Source of the DNA: Bacillota bacterium
GTDB lineage: Bacteria > Armatimonadota > Hebobacteria > Hebobacterales > Hebobacteraceae
Direction of reading: 5' to 3'
DNA: 10,005 bases
NCBI GenBank assembly: GCA_030668755.1
Contig: DAOVEW010000013.1
Location: 1-10,005 of the forward strand
Shown: piece after piece, positions 1 to 7,642 of the stretch
How positions within the stretch are numbered: position 1 is the first letter of the stretch
How the letters are laid out: the number at the start of each line of letters is the position of its first letter
Position numbers and translations under genes: made by a program
Notes under the pieces: model-generated
Database searches by the model: none
What the model saw: only the letters and a program-made list of their open reading frames with translations
Told to the model about the DNA's origin: nothing

Positions 1-3000
1 GGCATAGACATCGGTGCGGAGACCCTCAAGTCCGTGCTGATGAAGGATGATCACATAGACGAGCTCGGCGTCTTGCCCGTTCGAGGAAAGCCGTTCGAGC
101 GCGTGAGGGACATTCTGCGACAGCTCCGGCGTCGCGGCATCGAGCGGGTGATGCTCGGGCTGACGGGCAGCGGCGCACCTCAGGTCGCCGGCGTGCTGGG
201 TGTAGAGGCCGTGGACGAGCCCAACGCACTCGCCGCGGCCTGCAACCTGCTCTATCCGCAGGCCCGCACCATCATTGAGATAGGCCGCGAAACCCAGAAG
301 TGCCTCCGGTTCGCGTGGGACGAGGTCGGCGGCCGCTTGCTCCTGGACGAGGCGGGCCTCAGCAGCAAATGCGCGGCCGGAAGTGGCTCCTTCCTCGATC
401 ACATGGCCAAGCGCCTCAAGTTCGACTCCATCGAGGAGTTCGCGCGCGTATCCTACGAGACGGAGAACCCGGCCTCCCTCTCCGGAAGGTGCGTGGTCTT
501 CGCCGAGTCCGACATCGTCCACCTCTATCAGAAGGGCACCTCCCGCGAGCGCATCGCCGCCGGCATCCATCAGGCGATCTGCCGCAACTACCGATCCGCC
601 ATCGCACGCGGCAGAGAGTTCGAGGACGTAATCCTCTTCATCGGCGGCGTGTCGCAGAACCCCACCGTCCGCAAATACCTCGCCAGGATGCTCGATTTGC
701 AGCGCGAGCGCATCGTGGTGCCCGCCCACAACTTGACGCTCGGCGCGGTAGGGGCCGCTGTCCGAGCGCGCCGCCAGCTCGATCTGCCCCGGGCGGAGGC
801 GCTCCTGCACGAGCAGGCCAAGAAGCCGCTCGAGTACCAGGGAACGGAGCCCCTCCGCCTCACTCAGTCACGGATACTCGCCGCGGCCGACACCGCCGAC
901 GACCTGCCTCGCCAGATACCCATGGCCGGACTCGGGGTCGATATCGGCTCCGTCAGCACGAAGGCGGCCCTGGTGACAGAGGTGGACGGCAAGGCCCGCG
1001 TTCTCGCCAGCTACTACCGTCGCACCGACGGCGATCCCCTCGCGGCCGTGCGAGACACCATCGGCCACATCGAGCGGCAAGCCGCCGAGGCCGGATTCGA
1101 GATCGCCCGGATCTTCGCCGGCACCACGGGTTCGGGGCGCTACCTCACCGGCGACTACGTCGGCGCGGATGTCATCAAGAACGAGATCACCACACAGGCG
1201 CGCGGCGCGCGGGCATTTCTCCCCGACGTCGAGTCGATCCTCGAGATCGGCGGCCAGGACTCGAAATATGTCCGGCTCGACGGAGATGTCATCGTCGACT
1301 TCGAGATGAACAAGGCCTGTGCCGCCGGCACCGGCGCCTTCCTCGAAAAGCAGGCGGCCCGGCTCGGCCTCGATATCACCGAGTTCGGGCCCACTGCTCT
1401 CAAGGCGAAGAGGCCGCCCGATCTGGATGCGACGTGCACCGTATTCGCAGAGTCGGCGGCCGTTTACTACCAACAGAACAATGTCCCCATCGAAGACCTC
1501 TGCGCAGGCCTCTGTCTCGCAACCGTCAAAAACTACCTGAACAAGAACGTCGCCAGCCGCGACATCAGCGAAAAGGTCGTCTTTCAGGGCGCAGTTGCCT
1601 TCAACCAAGGCATGCTCGCCGCCTTCGAGACCATCCTCAAGCGCCCGATTGTCGTGCCGCCGCTGCCCCACATCACCGGCGCCATCGGCGCCGCCTTGCT
1701 CGCACTTCACGAGCGCCCGGACAAGAGCAGCTTCCGCGGCTTCCAGCAGATCAGCAAGGGCAAGTACCACGTGTCCTCCTTCGAGTGCAAGGGCTGCCCC
1801 AATCACTGCGACGTGAACGTCTTCCAGATGGACGGCGGCCCCAAGTACTACTACAACGACCGCTGCGAGCGCTACAGCGGCGCGCACAAGCGAAGCCTCG
1901 GCGAAGGGCTGCCCGACCTCTTTGCCGAGCGCGAACAGATGCTCATGGAGGGGACGGAGACAGAGCCGCCGGAGGGCGCGCCGACCGTCGGCATCCCGCG
2001 GGGGCTGATGTTCGCCGACTACTATCCCCTCTACCGCGCCTTCTTCCAAGGGATCGGCATGCGCCCCGTCCCCTCTGACCCCACCAACAAAGAAATCGTC
2101 GCCAAGGGCGTCAATGCAGTCGCGGGCGAGCCATGTTTCCCCATCAAGGTCGCACACGGCCACGTGCAGCATCTGGTGGAGCGCGGAGTGGACTACCTGT
2201 TCCTGCCTGGCGTCTGCGATGCCGAGAAGGATAACGACAACCTCCCGCAGAGCCACACCTGCCCATACGTCATGTCCGCACCCGAGGTCATCGCCGCGGC
2301 GCTTGGGCTTCACAAACGAGACAAGCCGGTCCTGCTTCGGCCCCGGCTGTTCTTCCAGCGCGGCGAACCCCACCTCAGGCGCGTCCTGCGCAACCTCGCC
2401 CGGCAGCTCGGCAAGGCCGGGCCGCAGGTCGATCGCGCCATAGACGCAGGCCTCCAGGCGCTGCGTGAGTTCCGCAGTAAGGTGCAAGAGCGCGGCCGAG
2501 AGGTCTTGGCCGGACTCGGCGAACACCAGCGCGCGTTCGTCGTCATCGGCCGGCCGTACACCACTCACGATTCGGCCGTCAACATGGACATCGGCCGCAA
2601 GATCCAAGACCTGGGCATTCTCGCGATCCCCCTCGACCTCTTGCCGCTCGAGCGCGAGGACATCTCCGACGCGTGGCCCAACGCCTACGCGCGGCAGATC
2701 CAGAAGAAGCTCGCGGCCGCCCGGGTCATCGCACGCGACCCCCGCCTCCGCGCGGTCGTGCTCACCTACTTCGCGTGCGGACCGGACTCCTTCGCAAACC
2801 CGTTCTTCAAGGATGAGATCGGCGAGCCCTGCTACATCATGCAGATCGACGAGCACACCGCGGACGCCGGCATCATCACACGCATGGAGGCCTTTGCCGA
2901 CACGGCGGCCGGCCGCGACGGCTCAGGCCCCGCGGCCCTCATCCGCACCGGTGATACGCCGCTTGAGGAGTTGGGCAATCGCCGCCTCTGGATTCCTCGC

Positions 3001-4272
3001 GCCTGCGATGCAGCGGAGGTGATGGTCGCCGCGCTGCGCACATGGGGCATTGACGCGGCGCCGCTCCCGCGCTCCGAGGACGCAGGGCTGAACCTGGCCC
3101 GCAAGGTCATCTCCGAGGACGTCTGCCTGCCCATGTTGGTGACGACTCAGGATATCCTGGACCGCACCCAGGCCCACGATTTCGACCCCGAACGAGAGGC
3201 ATTCTTCCAGGCCCAGTCCGAGGGACCGTGCCGACTCGGCATGTACTACGCCATGCAGACCCGCATCCTCGACAAGGCGGGGCTGGGCCGCGTGCCGATG
3301 GTCATCCTCGGCAATCGAACCTCCGACGGAGGATTGGGCATCGACTTCCTGCTCGTTGCCTGGGGTGGAATGGTCGCCCACGACATGCTCCAGAAGATGC
3401 GCATGCACACCCGGCCCTACGAGGCCGAGCCGGGCCGGAGCGACGCGATCTTCGACCGGTATCTGCGAGAGCTTTGCGATGACGTCATCCCGGCGCAGCG
3501 GCGCGTCATCCAGTCGCTCGCCGGGCGGGTCCGCTTCCTCACCGGACGGCACACCGGCCGCTTGGAGGACCTCCTGCGGCGCGCACAGCGCGACTTCGCT
3601 GCTGTCCCCCGGCCGCCCGGCGACGGTGACCGGCCGCTCATCGGGCTCGTCGGCGAATGGTTCGTGCGCATCCACGACGGCGCCAATCAGCGCGTCATCC
3701 GCAAGCTCGAGCGCCGCGGGGCGGAGGTATGGCTCGCCCCGGCGGCCGAGTTCTTCAGCTACTCGCTCCGTATCGGCGGCGTCCTGGCCTATGATCGGTG
3801 GCGCGACAGCCGCGCCGGCGACGACCTGAAGATGGGGCTGTCCAGGAGCCTGCTCACGCGGGTGGCGATGCGTGACGAGCACCACCTCTTCGGGGCGACG
3901 CTGCCCTACCTCTCCGGGCTCGACGATATCGGCCCCGATGAGATCATCGGAGAGGGCTCGCGCTACGTACATCCCTCCTTCGGCGGGGAGGCCATCTGCA
4001 GCATGGGGAAGGCCGTGGACTTCTCGCGGCGGCGCCTGGACGGCATCGTGAACGTCATTCCCTTCAACTGCATGCCCGGCAACACGGTGGTTATGCTCTC
4101 CCATGCCTTCCGGACAGACCACGGCAACATACCTTTCCTCAACCTCGACTACGACGGGTTTGTGGACGCAGGCCGGGACGCGAAGATCGTCTCCTTCACG
4201 TCACAGGTCAAGGAGCGAAGGGCGGCTCGCCGGCAGCGAGCCCCGGCCCCGGCCCCGGCCTCTCGGCCCTAA
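1..4272 (+). CDS. Acyl-CoA dehydratase activase / HgdB-like giant fusion protein, 5' partial
   Basis: The frame is open to the left edge, and the first visible residues (GIDIGAETLK) are already the phosphate-1 motif of an ASKHA ATPase. The start therefore lies upstream, and the GTG at 34 is not the start. 1423 residues are visible (numbered from base 1). Two BcrA/BadF/HgdC-type ATPase domains lie in tandem. The first spans about 1-265, with Cys124 and Cys164. The second spans about 310-565, with GVDIGS at 312, GGQDSK at 417-422, Cys440 and Cys479. The 39-40 residue spacing matches the cysteine pair that holds the [4Fe-4S] cluster in HgdC-type activators. A Cys-rich linker follows (596, 599, 603, 622). 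A DUF2229 region starts at about 661 and HgdB/BcrC-like regions continue to about 1405, with cysteines 712, 739, 754, 926, 1042, 1077, 1333 and 1357. The tail is Arg/Ala/Pro-rich. Known family members use ATP to drive low-potential electron transfer to an Fe-S reductase or dehydratase subunit; here both halves share one chain. The substrate is unknown. The protein is probably cytosolic. Confidence 0.93.
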   Translation, partial: GIDIGAETLKSVLMKDDHIDELGVLPVRGKPFERVRDILRQLRRRGIERVMLGLTGSGAPQVAGVLGVEAVDEPNALAAACNLLYPQARTIIEIGRETQKCLRFAWDEVGGRLLLDEAGLSSKCAAGSGSFLDHMAKRLKFDSIEEFARVSYETENPASLSGRCVVFAESDIVHLYQKGTSRERIAAGIHQAICRNYRSAIARGREFEDVILFIGGVSQNPTVRKYLARMLDLQRERIVVPAHNLTLGAVGAAVRARRQLDLPRAEALLHEQAKKPLEYQGTEPLRLTQSRILAAADTADDLPRQIPMAGLGVDIGSVSTKAALVTEVDGKARVLASYYRRTDGDPLAAVRDTIGHIERQAAEAGFEIARIFAGTTGSGRYLTGDYVGADVIKNEITTQARGARAFLPDVESILEIGGQDSKYVRLDGDVIVDFEMNKACAAGTGAFLEKQAARLGLDITEFGPTALKAKRPPDLDATCTVFAESAAVYYQQNNVPIEDLCAGLCLATVKNYLNKNVASRDISEKVVFQGAVAFNQGMLAAFETILKRPIVVPPLPHITGAIGAALLALHERPDKSSFRGFQQISKGKYHVSSFECKGCPNHCDVNVFQMDGGPKYYYNDRCERYSGAHKRSLGEGLPDLFAEREQMLMEGTETEPPEGAPTVGIPRGLMFADYYPLYRAFFQGIGMRPVPSDPTNKEIVAKGVNAVAGEPCFPIKVAHGHVQHLVERGVDYLFLPGVCDAEKDNDNLPQSHTCPYVMSAPEVIAAALGLHKRDKPVLLRPRLFFQRGEPHLRRVLRNLARQLGKAGPQVDRAIDAGLQALREFRSKVQERGREVLAGLGEHQRAFVVIGRPYTTHDSAVNMDIGRKIQDLGILAIPLDLLPLEREDISDAWPNAYARQIQKKLAAARVIARDPRLRAVVLTYFACGPDSFANPFFKDEIGEPCYIMQIDEHTADAGIITRMEAFADTAAGRDGSGPAALIRTGDTPLEELGNRRLWIPRACDAAEVMVAALRTWGIDAAPLPRSEDAGLNLARKVISEDVCLPMLVTTQDILDRTQAHDFDPEREAFFQAQSEGPCRLGMYYAMQTRILDKAGLGRVPMVILGNRTSDGGLGIDFLLVAWGGMVAHDMLQKMRMHTRPYEAEPGRSDAIFDRYLRELCDDVIPAQRRVIQSLAGRVRFLTGRHTGRLEDLLRRAQRDFAAVPRPPGDGDRPLIGLVGEWFVRIHDGANQRVIRKLERRGAEVWLAPAAEFFSYSLRIGGVLAYDRWRDSRAGDDLKMGLSRSLLTRVAMRDEHHLFGATLPYLSGLDDIGPDEIIGEGSRYVHPSFGGEAICSMGKAVDFSRRRLDGIVNVIPFNCMPGNTVVMLSHAFRTDHGNIPFLNLDYDGFVDAGRDAKIVSFTSQVKERRAARRQRAPAPAPASRP

Positions 4273-5057
4273 GCGCGCTCCCGCCGCGGCGGCGCAGCCA
4301 CCGCCAGCAGCAGGCCGCCGAAGCTCCGGTCCAGGCGACGCAGAGACGGCATGAGCCGGCCCACAATGCGGCGGTGAACCCATCTGTCCAGCTTGACCGC
4401 CAGGCGCGCCAGCCGCCGGTCAAGGCGACAAAGGCCCGTGCGGGGCGCCAACCAGTAGGCGCGCATGTTGTAGAGGGGGAAAAAGCGCCGAAGCAGCAGG
4501 GGTCGGAGCTCCACCGCCCGCAGGAGCCCCTGCATCCGCCGCGCTGAGATCGGTCGCTCGTATCCGTAGGTCTCCACAAACCGACGCCTTCGGCACTGAA
4601 ACGCATTCGGATGGGGTGTCGTCGGAACCACGATGGCGACGACCTCCCGCGCGTGGTCGCGATGGACGCGCAGGCATTGGAGCAGCTCCTCCCCTCGGAA
4701 GTGCTCCACCGTACCTGAGGAAAGCACAACATCGAAACGCCGCCCCGCGCGGTACCTCAGCAAATCCTGCTGGACAAACTCGGCCTGCCCCACTCCCGCG
4801 AACACCTGGCGGGCCACGCTCAGCGCCTCCGCCGACGAGTCGAGCAGGGTCACCGCGCTTGCACCCGCCTCTGCGGCAAACCGACTCTGAATGCCCCGAC
4901 CGCATCCCAGTTCCAGGATGGATCGTCCGCCGAACGTCACGTGCGCGGAGAGGTTGCGCCAGATCTCGCGGTCGAGGTCGTCCACCACGATCTCCCGCGC
5001 AGCCGACCAGAGGCCATCCCATCGCTCCCGTCCGGAACACTCCGAGCGCTCAGGCAT
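4269..5057 (-). CDS. Class I SAM-dependent methyltransferase
   Basis: This is a Rossmann-fold methyltransferase of 262 residues from the ATG at 5057. Motif I is ILELGCGRG (about residues 47-55). The acidic end of beta-2 is LLDSS (Asp73), an adenine-contact motif QQDLL lies near 96-100, and motif IV-like FDVVLSSGTVEHF lies at about 108-120. The last 60 residues are rich in Arg and hydrophobics and have no recognisable domain; a membrane- or nucleic-acid-associated tail is possible. The substrate cannot be inferred. An in-frame GTG at 5081 would add eight residues and overlap the ABC gene by 32 bases. I prefer the ATG because it overlaps the ABC stop by 8 bases (ATGCCTGA), the same geometry as the mrfB/J-domain junction. 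Neither start has a good Shine-Dalgarno sequence, so translation may depend on coupling. The TAG stop overlaps the stop of the convergent activase gene. It is probably the last gene of an exporter-methyltransferase unit. Confidence 0.88.
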   Translation of the reverse strand: MPERSECSGRERWDGLWSAAREIVVDDLDREIWRNLSAHVTFGGRSILELGCGRGIQSRFAAEAGASAVTLLDSSAEALSVARQVFAGVGQAEFVQQDLLRYRAGRRFDVVLSSGTVEHFRGEELLQCLRVHRDHAREVVAIVVPTTPHPNAFQCRRRRFVETYGYERPISARRMQGLLRAVELRPLLLRRFFPLYNMRAYWLAPRTGLCRLDRRLARLAVKLDRWVHRRIVGRLMPSLRRLDRSFGGLLLAVAAPPRRERA

Positions 5058-6879
5058 CTTCCGGCGCCAAGCTCTCTCCACCTTGCTGGAGACGGTACAG
5101 CCGGGTGTAGACCTCGCCCCCTCCGAGCAGTTCCTCGTGCGTGCCCTGCTCCACGATCCGGCCGTCGCACAGCACGAGGATGCGGTCGGCCTTGCGTATG
5201 GTGGACAGCCGGTGCGCGATGATCAGAGTGGTCCGGCCCTTCATCAGGCGCTCCAATGCCTCCTGGACGAGCGCTTCGGACTCCGCGTCCAGAGAGCTCG
5301 TGGCCTCGTCAAGGATCAGGATGCGAGGGTCCTTGAGCAGCGCGCGGGCGACCGCGATTCGCTGACGCTCGCCGCCGGACAGCTTCACCCCCCGCTCGCC
5401 GACTTCGGCCTCGTAACCGTTCGGAAGGTCCTGGATGAAGCCGTGCGCGTTTGCCGCCTCGGCCGCCGCGACCACCTCCTCCTGTGAGGCCTCCGGACGG
5501 CCGTAGCGGATGTTCTCCTCCACGCTCCCGCCGAACAGAATCGTCTCCTGCGGCACCAGCCCGATCTGCGACCGCAGCGAGTGAAGCGTCACCCGCCGCA
5601 GGTCGCACCCGTCAATCTCAATGCAGCCCTCGCTGGGATCGTAGAAGCGCATGATGAGGTTGGCCAAGCTCGTCTTGCCCGCTCCCGACGGCCCCACCAG
5701 CGCGATCGCCTTCCCCGCTTCGATCTCCACGTCAACCCCCCTCAGCACCTCCTCCCCATCCGGGTACCGGAAGCTGACATCGCGGAACGCGATGCGCCCG
5801 GCGACCGGCGCCAGCGGCTCTGCATCCGGGCTCTCTGTGATGTCCGGCTCGCGCGCTATCACCTCCCCAACGCGCCCCAGCGCCGCCAGCGACTGCTGAA
5901 CCCGCAGGTGCAGTGACCCGAACTTGACGAAGTAGACGCCGACGCGCTGCGTCAGCGCGAAGTAGCCCATCAGGGCCGGCAGGCTGAGCTGCTCTCTGAT
6001 GATGAGCATTCCCGCGTACGCCACCACCAGCACGAAGGAGCTCGTGGCCAGAAACTGGATGGCCTGGGGCGAGAGCGCGCCCACCCGCGCCACGCGGATG
6101 ACGGCGTCGAAGGTCCTTTCGTTCAGCCTCCGGAACTCGCCGATCTCATACTCTTCGCGGGTGAACGACTGGATGATGCGCATGGAGGCGAGACGTTCGT
6201 GCAGTCGCGCGTTCAGGTCCGCTATCCGCTCCTGCTGGCTCCTGGTTAGACGCCTGATGCGTCGCCCGGTGCTCGTCACGACCTGCGCCGTCAAAGGCGC
6301 AAAGATGAGGACCAGCAGCGTCAGCTTCCAGTTGATCGCGAACATGATGGCCAGGCCGGCAAGCACGATCCCGGGGGCCGTGATGTACAACGTCATGTCA
6401 GCGCTCACGAGCTGCTGCACGAGCGACACGTCCGTCGTCAGACGAGACATGAGGTCTCCGACGCGCTGAGACTCGTAGAAGGACAGCGAGAGCCGCTGCA
6501 GCCGCGCGAATAGCTCCATCCGCAGGTCTATGAGCGTCCGGCCCCCTATGTACTGGCCCAGGTACGTGCGCCCGTACGCCAGGCCGCAGCGCAGAAGCTC
6601 AGTCACGACCACGGCCACCGCGATCACCAGCAGCGCGCGAAGCCGCGCCTCCGCTTCCGGACGGAAGAAGCGGTCCATCCAGTCCGCAAGCGGCTGCAGG
6701 AACGAGTACCTGGCCTCGAGGACGCCCTCCTCGGGTGAAAGCACCTTGAACAGGGCGGCGACGAGCCCGGGGAACACCCCCACCTCGACCACGGTGGCGG
6801 CGGCGACCACCAGCACCAGCAGGGCCACACGCCGCCGCTGGGGCCTGAGCAGCCGGAGCAGAAGTGTCAGCACGTGCAT
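5050..6879 (-). CDS. MsbA-like ABC exporter (fused permease and ATPase)
   Basis: This is a half-transporter of 609 residues, the usual size for MsbA/LmrA-type exporters, which act as dimers in the cytoplasmic membrane. Six hydrophobic segments lie at about 18-41, 82-98, 163-184, 186-201, 273-294 and 302-318, with an ABC-membrane coupling region between. The nucleotide-binding domain is complete: Walker A GPSGAGKT (396-403), Q-loop Gln444, signature LSGGERQ (500-506), Walker B ILILDE (520-525), D-loop SSLD (528-531) and switch His556 (IIAHRLS). It should therefore be an active ATPase. The substrate (lipid, drug or peptide) cannot be told from sequence. I start at ATG 6879, where a typical exporter N-terminus begins (MHVLTLLLRLLRP). 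A longer frame opens at TTG 6945, but its extra 22 residues look unlike protein in this family and that stretch holds a promoter-like sequence. It overlaps the methyltransferase downstream. Confidence 0.95.
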   Translation of the reverse strand: MHVLTLLLRLLRPQRRRVALLVLVVAAATVVEVGVFPGLVAALFKVLSPEEGVLEARYSFLQPLADWMDRFFRPEAEARLRALLVIAVAVVVTELLRCGLAYGRTYLGQYIGGRTLIDLRMELFARLQRLSLSFYESQRVGDLMSRLTTDVSLVQQLVSADMTLYITAPGIVLAGLAIMFAINWKLTLLVLIFAPLTAQVVTSTGRRIRRLTRSQQERIADLNARLHERLASMRIIQSFTREEYEIGEFRRLNERTFDAVIRVARVGALSPQAIQFLATSSFVLVVAYAGMLIIREQLSLPALMGYFALTQRVGVYFVKFGSLHLRVQQSLAALGRVGEVIAREPDITESPDAEPLAPVAGRIAFRDVSFRYPDGEEVLRGVDVEIEAGKAIALVGPSGAGKTSLANLIMRFYDPSEGCIEIDGCDLRRVTLHSLRSQIGLVPQETILFGGSVEENIRYGRPEASQEEVVAAAEAANAHGFIQDLPNGYEAEVGERGVKLSGGERQRIAVARALLKDPRILILDEATSSLDAESEALVQEALERLMKGRTTLIIAHRLSTIRKADRILVLCDGRIVEQGTHEELLGGGEVYTRLYRLQQGGESLAPEDA

Positions 6880-6916
6880 GGCCGGCTCGCTGGTCCGTTG
6901 ACGAGGGCTAGCTTGA

Positions 6917-6945
6917 ACAATAGTGGAATCCGCTTGCGGCGTCAA
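6917..6945 (-). promoter_or_regulatory. Predicted sigma70-like promoter for the ABC exporter / methyltransferase unit
   Basis: Read on the minus strand, TTGACG (6945-6940, 5 of 6 to TTGACA) is followed by exactly 17 bases and TATTGT (6922-6917, 4 of 6 to TATAAT). The -35 overlaps the TGA stop of the preceding gene, so this uses the only non-coding gap (62 bases) before the exporter. The spacer begins with the inverted repeat CCGC-AA-GCGG (6939-6930), which recurs at the same place in the mrfB promoter candidate. Transcription would start near 6910, leaving a leader of about 30 bases. It is a motif match only, and the sigma factor preference of the host is unknown. Confidence 0.45.
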
Positions 6946-7637
6946 TCCCGCAGCGACGCGACAGCCCTCGCGAAGCGTCCGGTGGCCGCTTCGAGAGACG
7001 TCGCCTCCCGGCCGGTCACCACCGCGCCTATCATCACCGCGTTCAGGCCGATGTCCCCGATGAGCACGGGAAGGTCCTCAGGCGCGATGGCCCGTTCGGT
7101 GGGGACGATGATCGGCAGTTGCGTCGCACGCCGAATCAGCCGGTACTTGACGAGATCGGCCGCGCACACCGCCCGCCCGTAGCCCTCCGCCGGCACGACG
7201 GCGGCCTCGATCATCTCGATCCCGAGCCCCTCCAGCTCCCCCACGAAGTCCATGCCCGTGCCGGCATCAATGGCGGCCGCGCACGTCATCCCTTGCCGCG
7301 ACATCATCCATGCCGGCATGTCTCGGGCGAACAGGTCGAAGAAGTCGAGCCCCATCCTTGCCAGCTCTCGCATCTCCTCCCCCGTGGGCAGAGACTCAGC
7401 CGTCCCCGGTACGACTCCCGTCGGCAGACCCACGGCCAGGATCGCTTCCAGGTCGGCGCGCTCTTCCTCCAGGCTGCCGAAGCGAGTTCCCGAGGCCGTG
7501 TGCGTGACCCGAAGGTGGACCTTCAGCGCCTCAGCCCCCCCCTCCGCAGCGGCCCGCGCCAGTTCCGCAGAGTTCCTGGGAAGGCTGGCGATCAGCCTCG
7601 GCCCCTCGGCCAGCAGCGAGAGCAGGCGTCCGGCCAC
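6942..7637 (-). CDS. Conserved-looking TIM-barrel-like protein of unknown function
   Basis: I do not recognise this 231-residue protein by name. It has the alternating pattern of a (beta/alpha)8 barrel. Short hydrophobic strands end in polar residues: ALKVHLRVTH (37-46), PTGVVPGT (72-79), FFDLFARD (99-106), IEMIEAAVVP (140-149), LPIIVPTERAI (174-184) and AVMIGAVVTGRE (200-211). The last resembles the strand-7/8 region where phosphate-binding barrels hold a phosphate, but no catalytic signature is clear. His41, Arg43, His46, Asp101 and Arg105, at strand ends, are active-site candidates by position only. No signal peptide or membrane segment is seen. The start is GTG, 5 bases after the J-domain gene stop. 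A GGGGAG sequence (7654-7649) lies 11 bases upstream, inside the preceding gene, so the two are probably translationally coupled. Aldolase, isomerase or synthase activity are all possible. Confidence 0.85.
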   Translation of the reverse strand: MAGRLLSLLAEGPRLIASLPRNSAELARAAAEGGAEALKVHLRVTHTASGTRFGSLEEERADLEAILAVGLPTGVVPGTAESLPTGEEMRELARMGLDFFDLFARDMPAWMMSRQGMTCAAAIDAGTGMDFVGELEGLGIEMIEAAVVPAEGYGRAVCAADLVKYRLIRRATQLPIIVPTERAIAPEDLPVLIGDIGLNAVMIGAVVTGREATSLEAATGRFARAVASLRD

Positions 7638-7642
7638 GGTGC

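Noticed and set aside
34..36. GTG as start of the activase gene
   Set aside because: The frame is open upstream and the essential DxG phosphate-1 motif (residues 3-5, bases 7-15) lies before it.
300..2078. 592-codon + strand frame overlapping the activase
   Set aside because: Arg/Pro/His-rich out-of-frame translation of a GC-rich gene; no domain.
868..2856. 662-codon open frame on the minus strand opposite the activase gene
   Set aside because: It is a mirror of strongly GC3-biased coding sequence. The protein has no recognisable domain and the + strand gene is unmistakable.
2923..4122. 399-codon open frame on the minus strand
   Set aside because: Antisense shadow of the same activase gene; low-complexity translation rich in Val, Gly, Ala and Asp with no motifs.
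4241..4260. Three tandem CCCCGG hexamers near the activase stop
   Set aside because: Encodes an Ala-Pro tail in a GC-rich genome; too short and compositionally expected to treat as a functional repeat.
4281..4292. Perfect palindrome CCGCCGCGGCGG as a terminator between the convergent genes
   Set aside because: It lies inside the methyltransferase coding end, encodes Ala/Pro/Arg repeats common in GC-rich genes, and has no T-tract.
4616..5487. Several + strand open frames opposite the methyltransferase and exporter genes
   Set aside because: Shadows of well-supported minus-strand genes; no motifs.
6880..6945. N-terminal extension of the ABC exporter from TTG 6945 (a TTGA overlap with the previous stop)
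   Set aside because: The added 22 residues are polar and unlike an exporter N-terminus, and the DNA is better explained as promoter. The TTGA overlap keeps it a possibility, but I favour ATG 6879.
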